DNA of 64,000 nucleotides, taken from positions 46,702,193 to 46,766,192 of the forward strand of contig JAVMKO010000005.1 in NCBI GenBank assembly GCA_032164245.1, written 5' to 3'. The DNA is from Sternotherus odoratus. Lineage: Eukaryota > Chordata > Testudines > Kinosternidae. Positions within the stretch are counted from its first letter, which is position 1; every line of letters starts with the position of its first letter. Both the position numbers and the translations under genes were made by a program. The notes under the pieces are model-generated. The model saw only the letters and a program-made list of their open reading frames with translations. It searched no databases and was not told where the DNA came from. Positions 46,877-57,604 of the stretch are shown in pieces.

Positions 46877-47028
46877 CTTTTCACACAGAGGTGGAGCGTG
46901 TCGCCGGAGGAATCGATGATGTGCATGGCGCTGGCGTGGGACAGGCCGGCACATAGCTTCCCGTTGATGGACACCAGCTCGTCATTTTCCCACAGGCCCC
47001 CCCGGCAGGCTTTGCTTCTCTTGCGGAT
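46877..47028 (-). CDS. SYNPO2L: Synaptopodin 2-like, PDZ-encoding exon
   Basis: 152 bases: 50 codons plus AG, which pairs with the G of the next exon to make Arg. The acceptor is ctcttccag|ATCCGC and the donor AAAAG|gtatca. The peptide is IRKRSKACRGGLWENDELVS, INGKLCAGLSHASAMHIIDS, SGDTLHLCVK. It contains the PDZ G-L...D.L.SING core and the HASAM..I helix. The carboxylate-binding GGAPWGF loop should be in the first exon, which was not found in 47029-64000. SYNPO2L family PDZ domains are known to serve protein partner binding at the Z-disc. The open frame extends upstream into the intron (polypyrimidine-derived MSFPLSLPP...), which is not coding. Phase and spacing agree with the other two exons. 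Confidence 0.93.
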
Positions 47029-48218
47029 CTGGAAGAGGGGAAGCAGAGAGAGGCGGGGAGGGAGGGAGAGAGGGAAGGACACTGTCTAAGTCAGTTGACT
47101 TTCAGCGACTGACTTGTTCATTGCTCTGAAAACTTGTCCCCAGATAAGCCACGTGCAGGCAGGAGGGTGCGGCTCACTCAGACCAAAGCACCAGGGGCTC
47201 TTAGGAGGGTCATGGAGTCTCATAAGACTCAGTCAAGACCTCAGTCAACCCTCATGAAGGTCAGTGTCTGTGAAGGGATCCTTCTAATCTGCTAGAGGTA
47301 GAGCTGAGCTCTTCATTAGCCAGATTCCAGTCTCTTAGGATAAATTAACACTTGGATGCTTCTCTCCCTGCCTCTCATTCCCCACCCCCACCGCCTGGTT
47401 TCAAAGGGTGTCTGTGCTTGCGGGGAGGGAGCGGGAGCACTTTCCCATTAATCCGACTGTGTCTCAGCTTCCCGGGCTGGAATGGCTGACACCATCTCTC
47501 CCATGGTCTTGCAAATCGAATGTGCACTATACAAAGGTGGCTTTTCCCTCTCTCCCCTCTAGACCCTTGGGATAGGACCAGAAGAAATGACACCTGCTTT
47601 GTAGGGCAGGGTTTCTCAAATATGGCCACCAGAGCCCTTTCTTGCGGCCACAGCCTCCTGGGTCATGATGGTGCAGGGAGGAGTGGCCCTTTCCCCAGGG
47701 CTGCCAGCTGGGGGTGGGCCCTGCCCTCCTTTGCAATCACAAATGCCAGAGGAGCAGGCAGCTGGTGTGAGTTCCCCACCTTCCCAAAGGTGGTGGGGCT
47801 CAGGCTTCCAGCTTCAGCCCTGGGGTAGCAGGCGCCAGGCTCCAGATGCAGGGCTTCAGGCTCCATCCCCAAGCCAGCGGGCTTTGGGCTCCAGCCCTGG
47901 ACTCATCCCCTCCCCTCCTCTGGTATCCACTGCCTCCCTACCCACTTCTCCATCCATGGCTTTCTGGGGATGCGTAAGTCTGCCGTGAAAAGCGATATTT
48001 GTATGTTTGTTAATATCACTTTTCACTGTCTCCCATCTAGCTACTAAGTGTGAAAAGCGATACATTCAAATATACATATATCAGTTTTCACAGCAGCAGC
48101 CATACTGGTTAGCAAATCTAAAAAAAAGAAGCCAAAAAAGCAAAAGAAACAACAACAAAATAGACAAGAATGTGCAAAGCACCTTATTTTGTTTCTATTT
48201 TGTTTAGCTCCAGTAAAG
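47029..48218. other. Presumed SYNPO2L intron 1, partial hAT-like left end
   Basis: From 47607, cagggtttctcaaatatggc resembles the left end of a hAT of the CAGNGTTTCTCAAA type. No matching right end is found, so the element is incomplete. At 47990-48065 two copies of gtgaaaagcgata lie about 70 bases apart. No exon was recognised. Confidence 0.35.
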
Positions 48219-48599
48219 AATAAAGTGCAGGACTCTGAACTTTGTCCTTGTTGAACCTCATCAGATTTATTTTGGCCCAATCCTCTAATTTGTTAGGTCC
48301 CTCTGTATCCTATCCCTACCCTCCAGCGTATCTACCACTCCTCCCAGTTTAGTGTCATCTGCAAACTTGCTGAGGGTGCAGTCCACACCATCCTCCAGAT
48401 CATTGATAAAGATATTGAATAAAACTAGTCCCAGGACTGACCCTTGGGGCACTCCTCTTGATACCAGCTGCCAACTAGACATGGAGCCATTGATCACTAC
48501 CCGTTAAACCTGACGATCCAGCCAGCTTTCTATTCACCTTATGGTCCATTCATCCAGCCCATACTTCTTTAACTTGCTGGCAAGAATATTGTGGGAGAC
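48219..48599 (-). pseudogene. CR1 LINE RT, 3' part of a copy split by an LTR
   Basis: The minus strand encodes [20 protein letters not shown] and [20 protein letters not shown], almost identical to the copy at 27604-27800. It ends (5'-ward) at 48599 with the 5-base duplication GAGAC next to the LTR. The 3' end is truncated near 48219, so the terminal repeat is absent. Confidence 0.9.
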
Positions 48600-49489
48600 T
48601 GTGGCGGGGTGTCCACCCTCCCCCTACTGGAAGGGTCTTAGAAAAGCCCCAAAAGGGGTTTAAAATAGCCTGGGAGGCTAGCCTGCAAACTCCCAGGTTG
48701 ATTGGGAGTTGGGTTCAGCTGTGTGGCCACGCCCCAAACACTCCCAGCCAGGATATAAGGGCTGGGAGACAGAGAAGCAGGGGAGTCTCCTCTGCAGTCA
48801 GAGCGAGACAGGCCTGCTGCAGGAAACCTGAAAAAAGGTACTGGGCTGGGGCTGGGGCTGGGGCTGGGGCTAGGGCTAGGCGGTGGGAGCTGGGGAAAGC
48901 TCTAGCCTGAGAGCCCCAGGCTGCAAGTGCAGGCAAGGGCCTAAAGTCAGTCTTCTCTGTAAGCAGAGGGAGACAGGGCCTGGCTGCACGGAGCCTGTAC
49001 CGGGGTACCCAGACTGGGACAGGGCGAGGGCAAGGCAGCTGGGAGCCAGGGAGCCTAAGCTCTAGCGAGAAGGCCCCAGCTTGCTGAGCCTAGGGAAGGC
49101 CCGACTCACGGGGTACTGGGGGTTGCCAGGGGGCGGCCCAGGGCTGGTGATAGCTGTAGTAGGCCAACCCCTTCTTGCCAGTGATGAGTAGCCATGATAC
49201 TGCAGTCCGCCCCAGTGAGCAGGGGCAAGTAGTGACTGACAGTGGCACATTCTGAGGTGAGTTGGGGATAGTGGGTGGTGGGTTCCCTGGGGAGGGGAGA
49301 CCCTAAAACCAGGGGGGTACTGCAGGGGTGCAGCACCCCCAAAAGGGGCTCCGGGGTCCGGGAAGGGCACGGGGCCAGAGTGTGGAGAAGCGGACGTTGG
49401 TCGGCAGAGGGCGCTCACAGGTCAAAAGAGCTAATTCCCAGGACGACCAGACGGGGGCGCCGCAGGGGTGAGTGACCGACCCCGTTACA
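48600..49489. mobile_element. Solo LTR inserted in CR1
   Basis: 890 bp with TGTGGCGGGGTG... and ...CGACCCCGTTACA ends, i.e. TG...CA with an imperfect inverted pair. It is flanked by GAGAC at 48595-48599 and 49490-49494. Removing it restores continuous CR1 sequence across tatggtctcccac. A TATA-like gatataagg lies at about 48763, and a ggggct repeat at about 48843-48880. A 5-bp duplication fits retroviral or Gypsy-type integration. No internal genes remain. Confidence 0.9.
48843..48880 (+). repeat. (GGGGCT)n hexanucleotide repeat
   Basis: Five GGGGCT-type units followed by tagggct variants, inside the solo LTR, about 80 bases beyond its TATA-like box. GGGGCT arrays can form quadruplexes, but no role can be claimed. 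Confidence 0.85.
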
Positions 49490-50130
49490 GAGACCATAAC
49501 AAAAGCTTTGCTAAAGTCAAGAAATAGTACATCCATTGCTTTCCCCTCATCCACAGAGCCAGTTATCTCATCGTAGAAGGCAATTAGGTTAGTCAGGCAT
49601 GATTTGCCCTTGGTGAATCCATGCTGACTGTTCCTGATCACTTTCCTCTTCTCTAAGTGCTTCAGAATTGATTCCTTGAGGACCTGCTGCATGATTTTTC
49701 CAGAGACTGAGGTGAGGCTGACTGGCCTGTAGTTCTCCGGATCCTCCTTCTTCCCTTTTTAAAAGATGGGCACTACATTAGCCTTTTTCCAGTCATCCGA
49801 GACTTCCTCCTATCACCATGAGTTTTCAAAGATAATGGCCAATGGCTCTGCAATCACATCAGCCAACTCCTTTAGCACCCTGGGATGCATCCGGCCCCAT
49901 GGACTTGTGCTCATCCCACTTTTCTAAATAGCCCTGAACCACTTCTTTCTCCACAGAGGGCTGGTCACCTCCTCCCCATGCTGTGTTGCCCAGTGCAGGA
50001 GTCTGGGAGCTGACCTTGTTCGTGAAGACCGAGGCAAAAAAAGCATTGAGTACATTTGCTTTTTCCACATCCTCTGTCACTAGGTTGCCTCCCTCATTCA
50101 GTAAGGGGCCCACACTTTCCTGACTTTCCA
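49490..50130 (-). pseudogene. CR1 LINE, 5' part of the split copy
   Basis: The minus strand encodes [60 protein letters not shown] (linker between endonuclease and RT). With frame changes it continues [20 protein letters not shown] and [12 protein letters not shown] up to the LTR. It resumes at 48599. The 5' truncation is near 50130. Confidence 0.9.
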
Positions 50131-52335
50131 AGCACTCTTGGATGCCAGTCAGAGTTGGAGTGGGGCCTGTGGTCGAGGGACCACCAGCCACCCACAGCAG
50201 CAAAGCAGAGGGCTAGGAGGAGCAGCAGCGTTAGTGTGGGTTTCTGGTTTTAGCTGCACCGCAGAAATCATGAACCAAGAGCACCAGACCTGAGCAGCCA
50301 TGTACCAGGTCACCACGCCCAGAGCGGGCAGCTGGGCCTAACCCCACAGGAAGGGAGCCACTGCGGTGCAGTGAGTGCTGAGCAACTCTTCAACACCACC
50401 AGGGCCTCCCCTCCACACCGGGCAGGGATTTGTGCTGCAGTGGAGGGTGCTGCTGTGTGTGGTCTATGCTTCCCTCACCCACAGGGACCCATTGTGTCGG
50501 GAGGCTGTGCCCATCCCAGGCTGGGACTGAGACGATGGTTTGTGCTGTGAGTTGTTTGTCTTTATCTTGCCACAGCCTCCGAGTCTTGCCCCTGCGCTTT
50601 GCCTGCAGGCTTAAACTAGGGGCTGACTCATCCAAGCTGCCACATCCATCAGTCCAGCCTCCAATCTCTCCTCACCCTGGCTCTTCACCTCCTCCTCCTC
50701 TGCAGCCTGGGATGAGAATGTGAGGGTCCATAATCAAGCCTGCCTGGAGAGAGAAAAACTCCTCTATTCTTATCAGAGCCCTGCCCCATGAGCCCTCCTG
50801 CTCCCAGGGGCAGCTGTTAACCAGCCAGACCAAGAAACAATAAAAAAGCTCCACACCTCCCAGCTGAGACACAAGATACATCAGAGACTGGGCACAGATG
50901 CAAGGAAGTCCCATGGACATTTGGAGAAATGCCACCCATTGCTCAAGGCCCAAAGGGCTCCATGCTCGGCACCAGGTGGGGACTAACCGTCAGGCTGAGT
51001 TGTTTCCGATGTCGGAGAACGAGAGTAGGGGTAAGGTTTGTCAGCAACATCAAAGAGGTGATTCTTCCCATCCCATTGTGCTCCTACAGGCCAATTTGTG
51101 CCAGTTGGATGTGGAGATAGGTAGGGGTGGAGACAGGCAGAACCAGTGAACTGATCTGTTGGCCTATTTAGGGTCCTACAGAGTCCTCCCTCACTGTAGT
51201 ATCCATGTGCTGCCCAGGGTGGGTGAGCACAAACGCTGGATGCACACCAAGGTGAGGTGAGCATGGATTTGGGTGCATTTCATGCTCTCGGTTTAGTCAG
51301 GTTTGGAACTGAGGAAGACAGGATGGACAGTGAGATCTGCAACGAGCAGGCTCAGGGACATGATTCAATAACAGGTTTCAGCTGTGCTTGGGAGAGACTT
51401 TCCACTCAGCCACCAGCACAGGATCCTGGAGACTTTGGCCTGGGCTGCACACAGGTGTGCACCAGAAAAACAGAAGAGACTGGTATTTAAGTGCTAGCCT
51501 GGGTTGGCCACCAAGGGGGTTCCAGTGCCTTCCCGTCGTCCCTCAGAAAAGGAGCCAACTCCCAGCACAGGTAGAGAAATTTGGAGCTGAAAAATAGGAT
51601 GAAAGGCTTTCCCGCTGTCAGCACTCCTGGGGCCAGCTGCACATGGGTTGTATCAATCCCCTCTCAGAGCAGAGCTAGGAACTGTGTATTCACAGACCAG
51701 CTGGATTCTGCTGGGAGTTCTGTGTGAGCACAGCCCGGGGCTGAAGACAGCAGAGGTTATTATGGGGAGAGGAGGAAATATGCACATCCTGCAGAAAGGA
51801 TGGGGCTATTTGGCAGCCATGCCAGTGTGGCGCACTATGCCAGTGACATCCCTCTCTGGACAGGGAACGGCACCAACATGCTGACCACAGACTGGCCAAG
51901 TCACAGCCTGCATGCCTCGCTCAGTGGGAGGTCAGTAGACTTCACAGGCCAGGCATGCGGGACAGGCTGGAGGACCTACTCCTCTTGCCAAAATAACACC
52001 CCCTGCTGGCCAGCCAGGAACCACAGCACCAGAAACTGTGAAGGAGTGCTTGCCTATGGTCCTGGCTAAGAGAGAGAAAGGTGTTGGATAGCAGCTGGAG
52101 ATGGGAAATGGGGAAATCCAAATTTTAAAGGAATCTGAGGGAATCTCTGAACCCTCCACTGGCACTGAGGGGGGAGCCCCTTACAACCTCTTTCTTGTCA
52201 AGTTCAGAAGCCACTTTGGTGAGATCTGAGGAGGGGGCCCAGGGATGGGGGCCTCAATGCTGAGGACCCCTTGGTATGGGGGCTTCTCTGGCGTGCTACT
52301 ATGCATGGCACCATGGTTCCTCCTTTTGGAGAAAA
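50131..52335. other. Unassigned non-coding DNA
   Basis: No exon with recognisable similarity. In particular, no minus-strand text encoding a GGAPWGF-type PDZ loop was found. No terminal repeats were identified. Confidence 0.35.
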
Positions 52336-52854
52336 ACAAATCTGCATATTCTGTTTTATTTTATTTGGTAATTCACTTTGTTCTGTCTGTTACTACTTGG
52401 AACCACTTAAATCCTACTTCCTCTCTTTATTAAAATCACTTTTTACTTATTAATTAACCTGGAGTATGTGTTAGTATCTGGGGGGGAGGGGCAAACAGCT
52501 ATGCATCTCTCTCTCTATCAGTTTTATAGAGGGCGAAATATCTATGAGTTTGTCCTCTATAAGCTCTATACAGGGTAAAATGGTTTTATTCAGGGTTTGG
52601 ACCCCATTGGGAGTTGAGCATCTGAGTGCTAAAGGCAGGAACACTTCTTAACCTGTTTCCAGGCAAGCCTACAGCTGTTACGGGACATGGCTCAGACCTG
52701 GGTCTGGGTTTGTAGCAGGCTAGCAAGTCTGACTCAAACCAGACAGGATGTCTGGAGTCCCAAGTTGCCAGGGCAGGAAAACAGGAGCAGGGGTAGTCTT
52801 GGCACATCAGTTGGCAGCTCCTAAGGGGGTTTCTGTGATCCAACCCATCACACA
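52336..52854 (+). repeat. LTR-like repeat, 3' half
   Basis: The text cactttgttctgtctgttac, tacttggaaccacttaaatc, ttggaccccattgggagttg and gggtttctgtgatccaaccc, ending atcacaca, matches the 3' half of the repeat at 34385-35520 with moderate divergence. The 5' part is missing. Confidence 0.75.
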
Positions 52855-52932
52855 CAGTACTTACACCCTAACTCTATACCCACCACTGTCTCCCTTAAGT
52901 ACTCAGAGACCTTCATCACCATAGGATCTGAG

Positions 52933-53120
52933 AATCAGAGAGGTAGCCGTGTTAGTCTGGAATAGCAGAGGTAACAAAGTCCTGTGGCACCTTAAAGACT
53001 AACTATAAAGTTTTGAAGCATAAGCTTTCGTGGGCTAATCCGACGAAGTGGGTATTAGCCCACAAAAGCTTATGCTTCCAAACTTTATAGTTAGTCTTTA
53101 AGGTGCCACAGGACTTTGTT
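52933..53120. mobile_element. Palindromic Penelope-like insertion with 15-bp duplication
   Basis: The left part (52933-53039) is a PLE tail in reverse: it starts agaggtagccgtgttagtct and ends gctttcgtgggctaat. The right part (53040-53120) is the same tail forward, from ccgacgaagtgggt to ggactttgtt. The arms 52971-53039 and 53054-53122 are complementary over 69 bases with about 2 mismatches. The whole is bounded by ACCATAGGATCTGAG at 52918-52932 and 53121-53135, a perfect 15-base duplication, so the palindrome arrived in one event. The reverse copy starts within hammerhead stem-loop II; the forward copy starts at the CCGACGA core. Confidence 0.92.
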
Positions 53121-53159
53121 ACCATAGGATCTGAGTGACTCATAGTCTGGGATATAGTT

Positions 53160-53330
53160 GTCCTCATAATACCACTGTGAGGCAGGGCAGTGCCATTATC
53201 CCCATATTGCAGAGGGGGAACTGAAACACAGAGGAACTAAATTACTTGACCACGATCACACAGAAAGTCTGTGGCAGAGCATGTCTCTAGAGCCTCAGAC
53301 TAGCACTCTAACCGCTGGACCATCCTTCTT
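53160..53330 (+). repeat. MIR/CORE-SINE relic
   Basis: The text ccattatccccatattgcag, gaactgaaacacagaggaac, taaattacttgaccacgatc, acacagaaagtctgtggcag and gcactctaaccgctggacc follows the order of the MIR consensus core and 3' region. It is an ancient amniote SINE with no activity. Confidence 0.7.
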
Positions 53331-53458
53331 CTACTATCGCCCCAGCTTCCATTTTTCCAGTCTACACATAAACCATGGTTGGCAGACTTCAATAGCTCTG
53401 TCGAGCTGAGGGGTTTATTGCAGGAGTGGGTGAGTGAGATTCTGGGGTCTGCGTTGTG

Positions 53459-53519
53459 CAGGAGGTCAGACTAGATAATCATAATGGTCACTTCTGACCT
53501 TAAAGTCTATGAGTCTATA
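53459..53519 (+). repeat. CR1-type LINE 3' end
   Basis: The text caggaggtcagactagataa, tcataatggtcacttctgac and cttaaagtctatgagtctat is a CR1-like 3' end. It is the forward counterpart of 39250-39360. Confidence 0.7.
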
Positions 53520-56169
53520 CATGTTCCTTTCCTATATGCTCATCAATAGGGCTATGATTTTGTCCCAAAGGTCAAGAAAATAATGAATTTAAATAAAGTC
53601 TGTGAACTCTTGGAAATGGTTGTAAAAACACATTTGATTAGGCCTCCAAAACAAGTAGCATTGTTACCTAGCACCAGGGCATAGTGAAAAATCACATTGT
53701 TTAGTGACCATTCATTGGTGATATATCTTTTTTTCCTCACACTTCTGCCGTGAAAGGTACTAAAAATTTCCATGCCAAAATCACAATCTTACTCATAGGC
53801 CATCACTCCAATTTTCTACTTTCTGAAGGCTCATTTGTCATGGAGTTAAAGCAAATAAACTAAAGCTGTAAAGTTAATGCACATAAACATCCATCCAGGG
53901 ACTTACTGCGCTTTAGCATATGTGCTTTAATCTTTAGTTAATTTGTCTTAAGTTTTCTAAATATCCCCATGTAGATAAGCTGCTCTCTGTGCTCCCTCTA
54001 GTTGTGACCATTAGCAGGAAGGGTAAAAGTGATCTCCCTTCTACCACAGCCCTAGGAATATATCCCATCTTTTCCTTCTTTCATTACTCTGCCCGTTCCT
54101 CCAGTGTATCACATTTCATCAGCAGGAGGGAGGGAGAGGAAAGCAGTTAAGGAAGAAGGGAAAGCAAGGGAAGAAAGGAAAATAGGTGAAGCAGCGAGTG
54201 AGGAAGACAGGAGGGAAGAAATGATTGAGCAGAGGGAGAGAGAGTACAGCGGTAGAGCAGGGAGGAGAGTCCAGATAATTTTCCTTTTACAGCCCCAGGG
54301 AGATGAAAGGACCAAGTGCCTGCTGGATGTGTCTCTGGAGATTTCAGCAGGGCTTTGGGAACAGAATTCAAGTGGGGGGGTAGGAGGGAGTCAGATGTGG
54401 ATTGGCAGCATCTGTCCTTCAGTGTGAACTATATTTAGATAGCGGTATGTGTGGGGTGACACAAGCTGGAACACTAATAATGGAGATGTCCTGATTAAAA
54501 CGCAGCAGCTTTGTATCTAGTGTGATCATAGCCAAGGACCCTTCTCGAAGTCTTAAACCCAAGCTCCCTGCAACACTGCACCTCCAATCCAACACTGCAC
54601 AGCTCTGGTTAAAAAGAGCTGTGCCTAAGCAGTGAGTGGAGAGCTGGCAAGCTAATTAAGCCATTAGGCAGAGCCTACAAAAAGGCACAGGAAGGCAGTA
54701 AGAGGGGGTAGCAGACAGTGAGGGGGAAAGAGTAGGGGTGTCAACTTTGTAATATTTAAAAACCAGACACTCCAGCATAGAATGATCATATTTCCCAAAG
54801 GGAAAACAGGACACTGCGTGGGGCTAGCCTGAGCTCCCCTCCCCCCGTGCAGGGCTGGCCTGAACCACTCACCAGAGCCCTTTTCCTGGCCCAAGCCAAA
54901 CGACTAAGCCCTGCTCCCCCTTCCTCGAGCAGGGCTGCTGTCGCTACTTGCTTGAGCCCTGCCTGCCCCCGCACAATGCTAGCATCACTGTTCCCCATTC
55001 CCCTGCTTGTTCCTCCACACCCCACCTTTTTGACAAAAATGGGCATTTGTCCTGATTGTTCTTACCAACTGACCAAGTTAGTGGGTCCTGCCACCAGGTG
55101 GCTGTGTTAAATTTCAGTGAACATATATTGGGTTTAAATTGAAGTATTCCCCAACAGCACAGGCAACACAAATAGCATTGTGTTAGAGCAGGTGAACCAG
55201 GGAGTGAAACTGACCAGCCTGCTTTCAGTAACCAAGATGAGGGATAGCAAAAAATAAAACGAGGAGCATTAGTGGTGAAAAGTGAACTACATTTGTAAAG
55301 TTATTTTGTATTAGTAATGGAAGGCCTTATTAGCAACATGGGCAAGGGATTTTTTGTGATATACAGGGCCTGACTCTGATCTCACATACACCTGATTTCT
55401 ACTGGTTGGCATCATGGGAGGAGAATCAGTCCCATTATTTTTAGTTACTCTGACAGTCCATTCAAACAGAAAGCAGCATAGACCACTCTGAGAAAACAGT
55501 ATAGATGGCTGAAATTACTGATGTAAGCAGAGTCAGGATGAGCTCTACCCTGACATCTGGTGGTGAGTTGTGGCAGGTTGTGGAAAAGAACTTCAGGGGC
55601 TGATCTCATTTGCATAGGCACACCCACCCTGCCTAGATGGTCACTTGGCTGCTGTGGGATCTCCAGTTTCTTTGGTATTGGCACAGGAAGAATAAAGTGT
55701 TGTTATCCTGATTATGTGAATCAAGGACAGTAGAACTGTACTTGGCCTTTTTTTAAAAAATGACAAAGGGACTCACCATCAACTAAGCAGCACTCTCTAG
55801 GCAAGGGATACAGGTTCCAAAACCCAGTGAATTGAGAGAAAGGTTGGGAATAGGTATTCTTATGTTGTGGTATGTGTCTCTTCTGAGAATCTGAAATGCT
55901 AATTACATGTTCTTCTCTTTCCACTGTGTAATAGCAGAACTAATTTTCATTCCATTAGGAGTCTGATTGCAGAGCGAGATTTACTTTGGGCTGATAGTGC
56001 ACCAGCACTGTGACTCCCCTACTATGAGATGAAATCACTGAGTACTGTGCTAAGTAGTAGGGGGGTGGGGGCCTGAAGATATACTGGTAAGAGGAGGTGC
56101 AGCTTGCAGGATGGCTACTTGAGAGGAGCAGCTGGCTGAGAGATGTGGCTTGTGGTGAAGGCTGTAGCA
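53520..56169. other. Unassigned non-coding DNA
   Basis: No recognised exon. A purine-rich tract (gggagggagaggaaagcag and similar) lies at 54125-54250. About 54775-55090 has the gatcatatttcccaaaggga / tgggcatttgtcct text of a MITE type related to 11066-11177, with no clear ends. Confidence 0.35.
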
Positions 56170-57068
56170 CAGGGGTGGGGAACCTCCGGCCCGTGGGCCT
56201 TATACTGCCCACCAAAGCCTTCCATCTGGCCCGCGCACGTCCCTGGCTGGCGGCTCCCCCAGGCACTTCCCGGCCCCTTTGCCGAACGCGGAGCCGCCCC
56301 CGGCGAAGAGGCCGGAAGCGCCTGGGGGAGCCGCCGGCCAGGGACGCATGCGGGCTGCCAGGCGGGGGTGGCTCCGCGCTCGGCGAAGGGGCCAGGAAGC
56401 ACCTGGGGGAGCCGCTGGCGCCGCGTGGCCACCATTAGCCGGGCGGGGTAAGGAGGAGCCGCGGGGAGCCGACGGTCAAGGGGGGGGGAGGCTGGGCTGG
56501 GGGGCAGGCAAGGGGGTGGGGGGGGAGGCCAGGCTGGGTGGGCGGGGAGGGGGGGCAGGAGACTAGGCTGGATGGGGTGGGCGAGGCGTGGGTGCAGGAG
56601 GGAAGGAGGTTTGGTGGGGGGGGAGGCTGGGCTGGGCAGGTCAGGCATGAGGGGGCAGGAGGCTGGGTTGAGAGTGGGAGGGGGGAGGGGGTTAGGTTCG
56701 GTGGGATGGGCCGGGCCGGGCCGGGCCAGGCAGGGGTGGGGGAGGAAAGGCGGTTAGATGGGGGGAGGCTGGGCGGGGGTAAAGGAAGATCACCCCCTAC
56801 ACCCAGGCTGATAGCGGGAGCTGACTGGGGCAGGTGGCAGGATCCTGGCTGGCAAGGGCCCAGTGGGGGAAACCCCAAAGCAGTGCAGGGCTAAGCACTC
56901 CGCCTGCCACTGCTTTGGGGTTTCCCCCACTGGCCCCTTGCCAGCTGGGGTCTCAGCTCCCGTTGCCAGCCTGGGCTTCCTCGGGGGGGGGGGGGCGGGG
57001 GACCGGCCCGCGAATGACATTATAAAGGTCCAAATGGCCCTTTGCAGAAAAAAGGTTCCCCACCCCTG
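56170..57068. mobile_element. hAT-type element with CAGGGGTGGGGAACCT ends
   Basis: 899 bp with perfect 16-base inverted ends (CAGGGGTGGGGAACCT / AGGTTCCCCACCCCTG) and a perfect 8-bp duplication CTGTAGCA at 56162-56169 and 57069-57076. Just inside are ccggcccgtgggcc at the left and caaatggccctttgcagaaa at the right. The interior has two [20 protein letters not shown] repeats and a G-rich block. Its right half (about 56650-56985) closely matches 20440-21400 in the hAT with CAGGGCCGGC ends. No transposase. Confidence 0.95.
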
Positions 57069-57076
57069 CTGTAGCA

Positions 57077-57604
57077 GAACCCCATGCATAGACGGGGCAG
57101 TCAGCTGTCAGAGCATGTAAGGCACCCCCCCCCCCATTTCCACACAGGCTGTGTGTGTGTGAGTGTAAAACTCTGCAGATGAACGTTTGAACTCTGGGGC
57201 TTCATTGACCAGGGACAGAGCCCGTGGGGGGGGATTGGACATTTGGGACTTTGGGTGACTTTTGGGTTGCTGGACTCAAGAACCAAAGGGAAAGGACACG
57301 GCCCAGTTTGCTTGGGGTGGGCTTTTTGCTCATCATTTTTTTTATGAATCCTGTTTGTGTTTCCCCAACATAATGTCACATTGTTTCTCTCTGTTATTAA
57401 AAGGCTTTTGCTACACTCAGACTCTGTGCTTGTGAGAGAGGAAGTATTGCCTCTTAGAGGCGCCCGGGGTGGTGGTGATATATATTTGTCCCAGGTCACT
57501 GGATGGGGACTCGAGCCGGTTTTGTATTGTGTCATTGGAACGGAACCCCTAGATACTGAACCCGGCCCTTGTTGCTGCCAACTCTGATGGGCAGAAGGGT
57601 TACA
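57077..57604 (+). repeat. LTR-like 3' portion
   Basis: Non-coding block ending gcagaagggttaca. It includes attaaaag at 57395-57402 as a possible polyadenylation signal, followed by gcttttgctacactcagact. The style matches the R-U5 end of a turtle retroelement; the hAT at 56170 probably inserted into its upstream part. No second LTR or target duplication was identified. Confidence 0.4.

Noticed and set aside
17078..47028. Assignment of the gene to SYNPO2 or SYNPO instead of SYNPO2L.
   Set aside because: The EAYYGETDSDAD linker, HLIPMVGPV..P..EDLTTTY, FMRHQPYQLK.AMFCF and the AHVWRPG.GHQ C-terminus fit SYNPO2L; the four-part exon plan also fits.
46795..47082. Treating the whole 95-codon frame, starting MSFPLSLPP, as the SYNPO2L N-terminus.
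   Set aside because: The part above 47028 is a pyrimidine-rich intron end with a clear cag acceptor, and family PDZ domains need an upstream exon.
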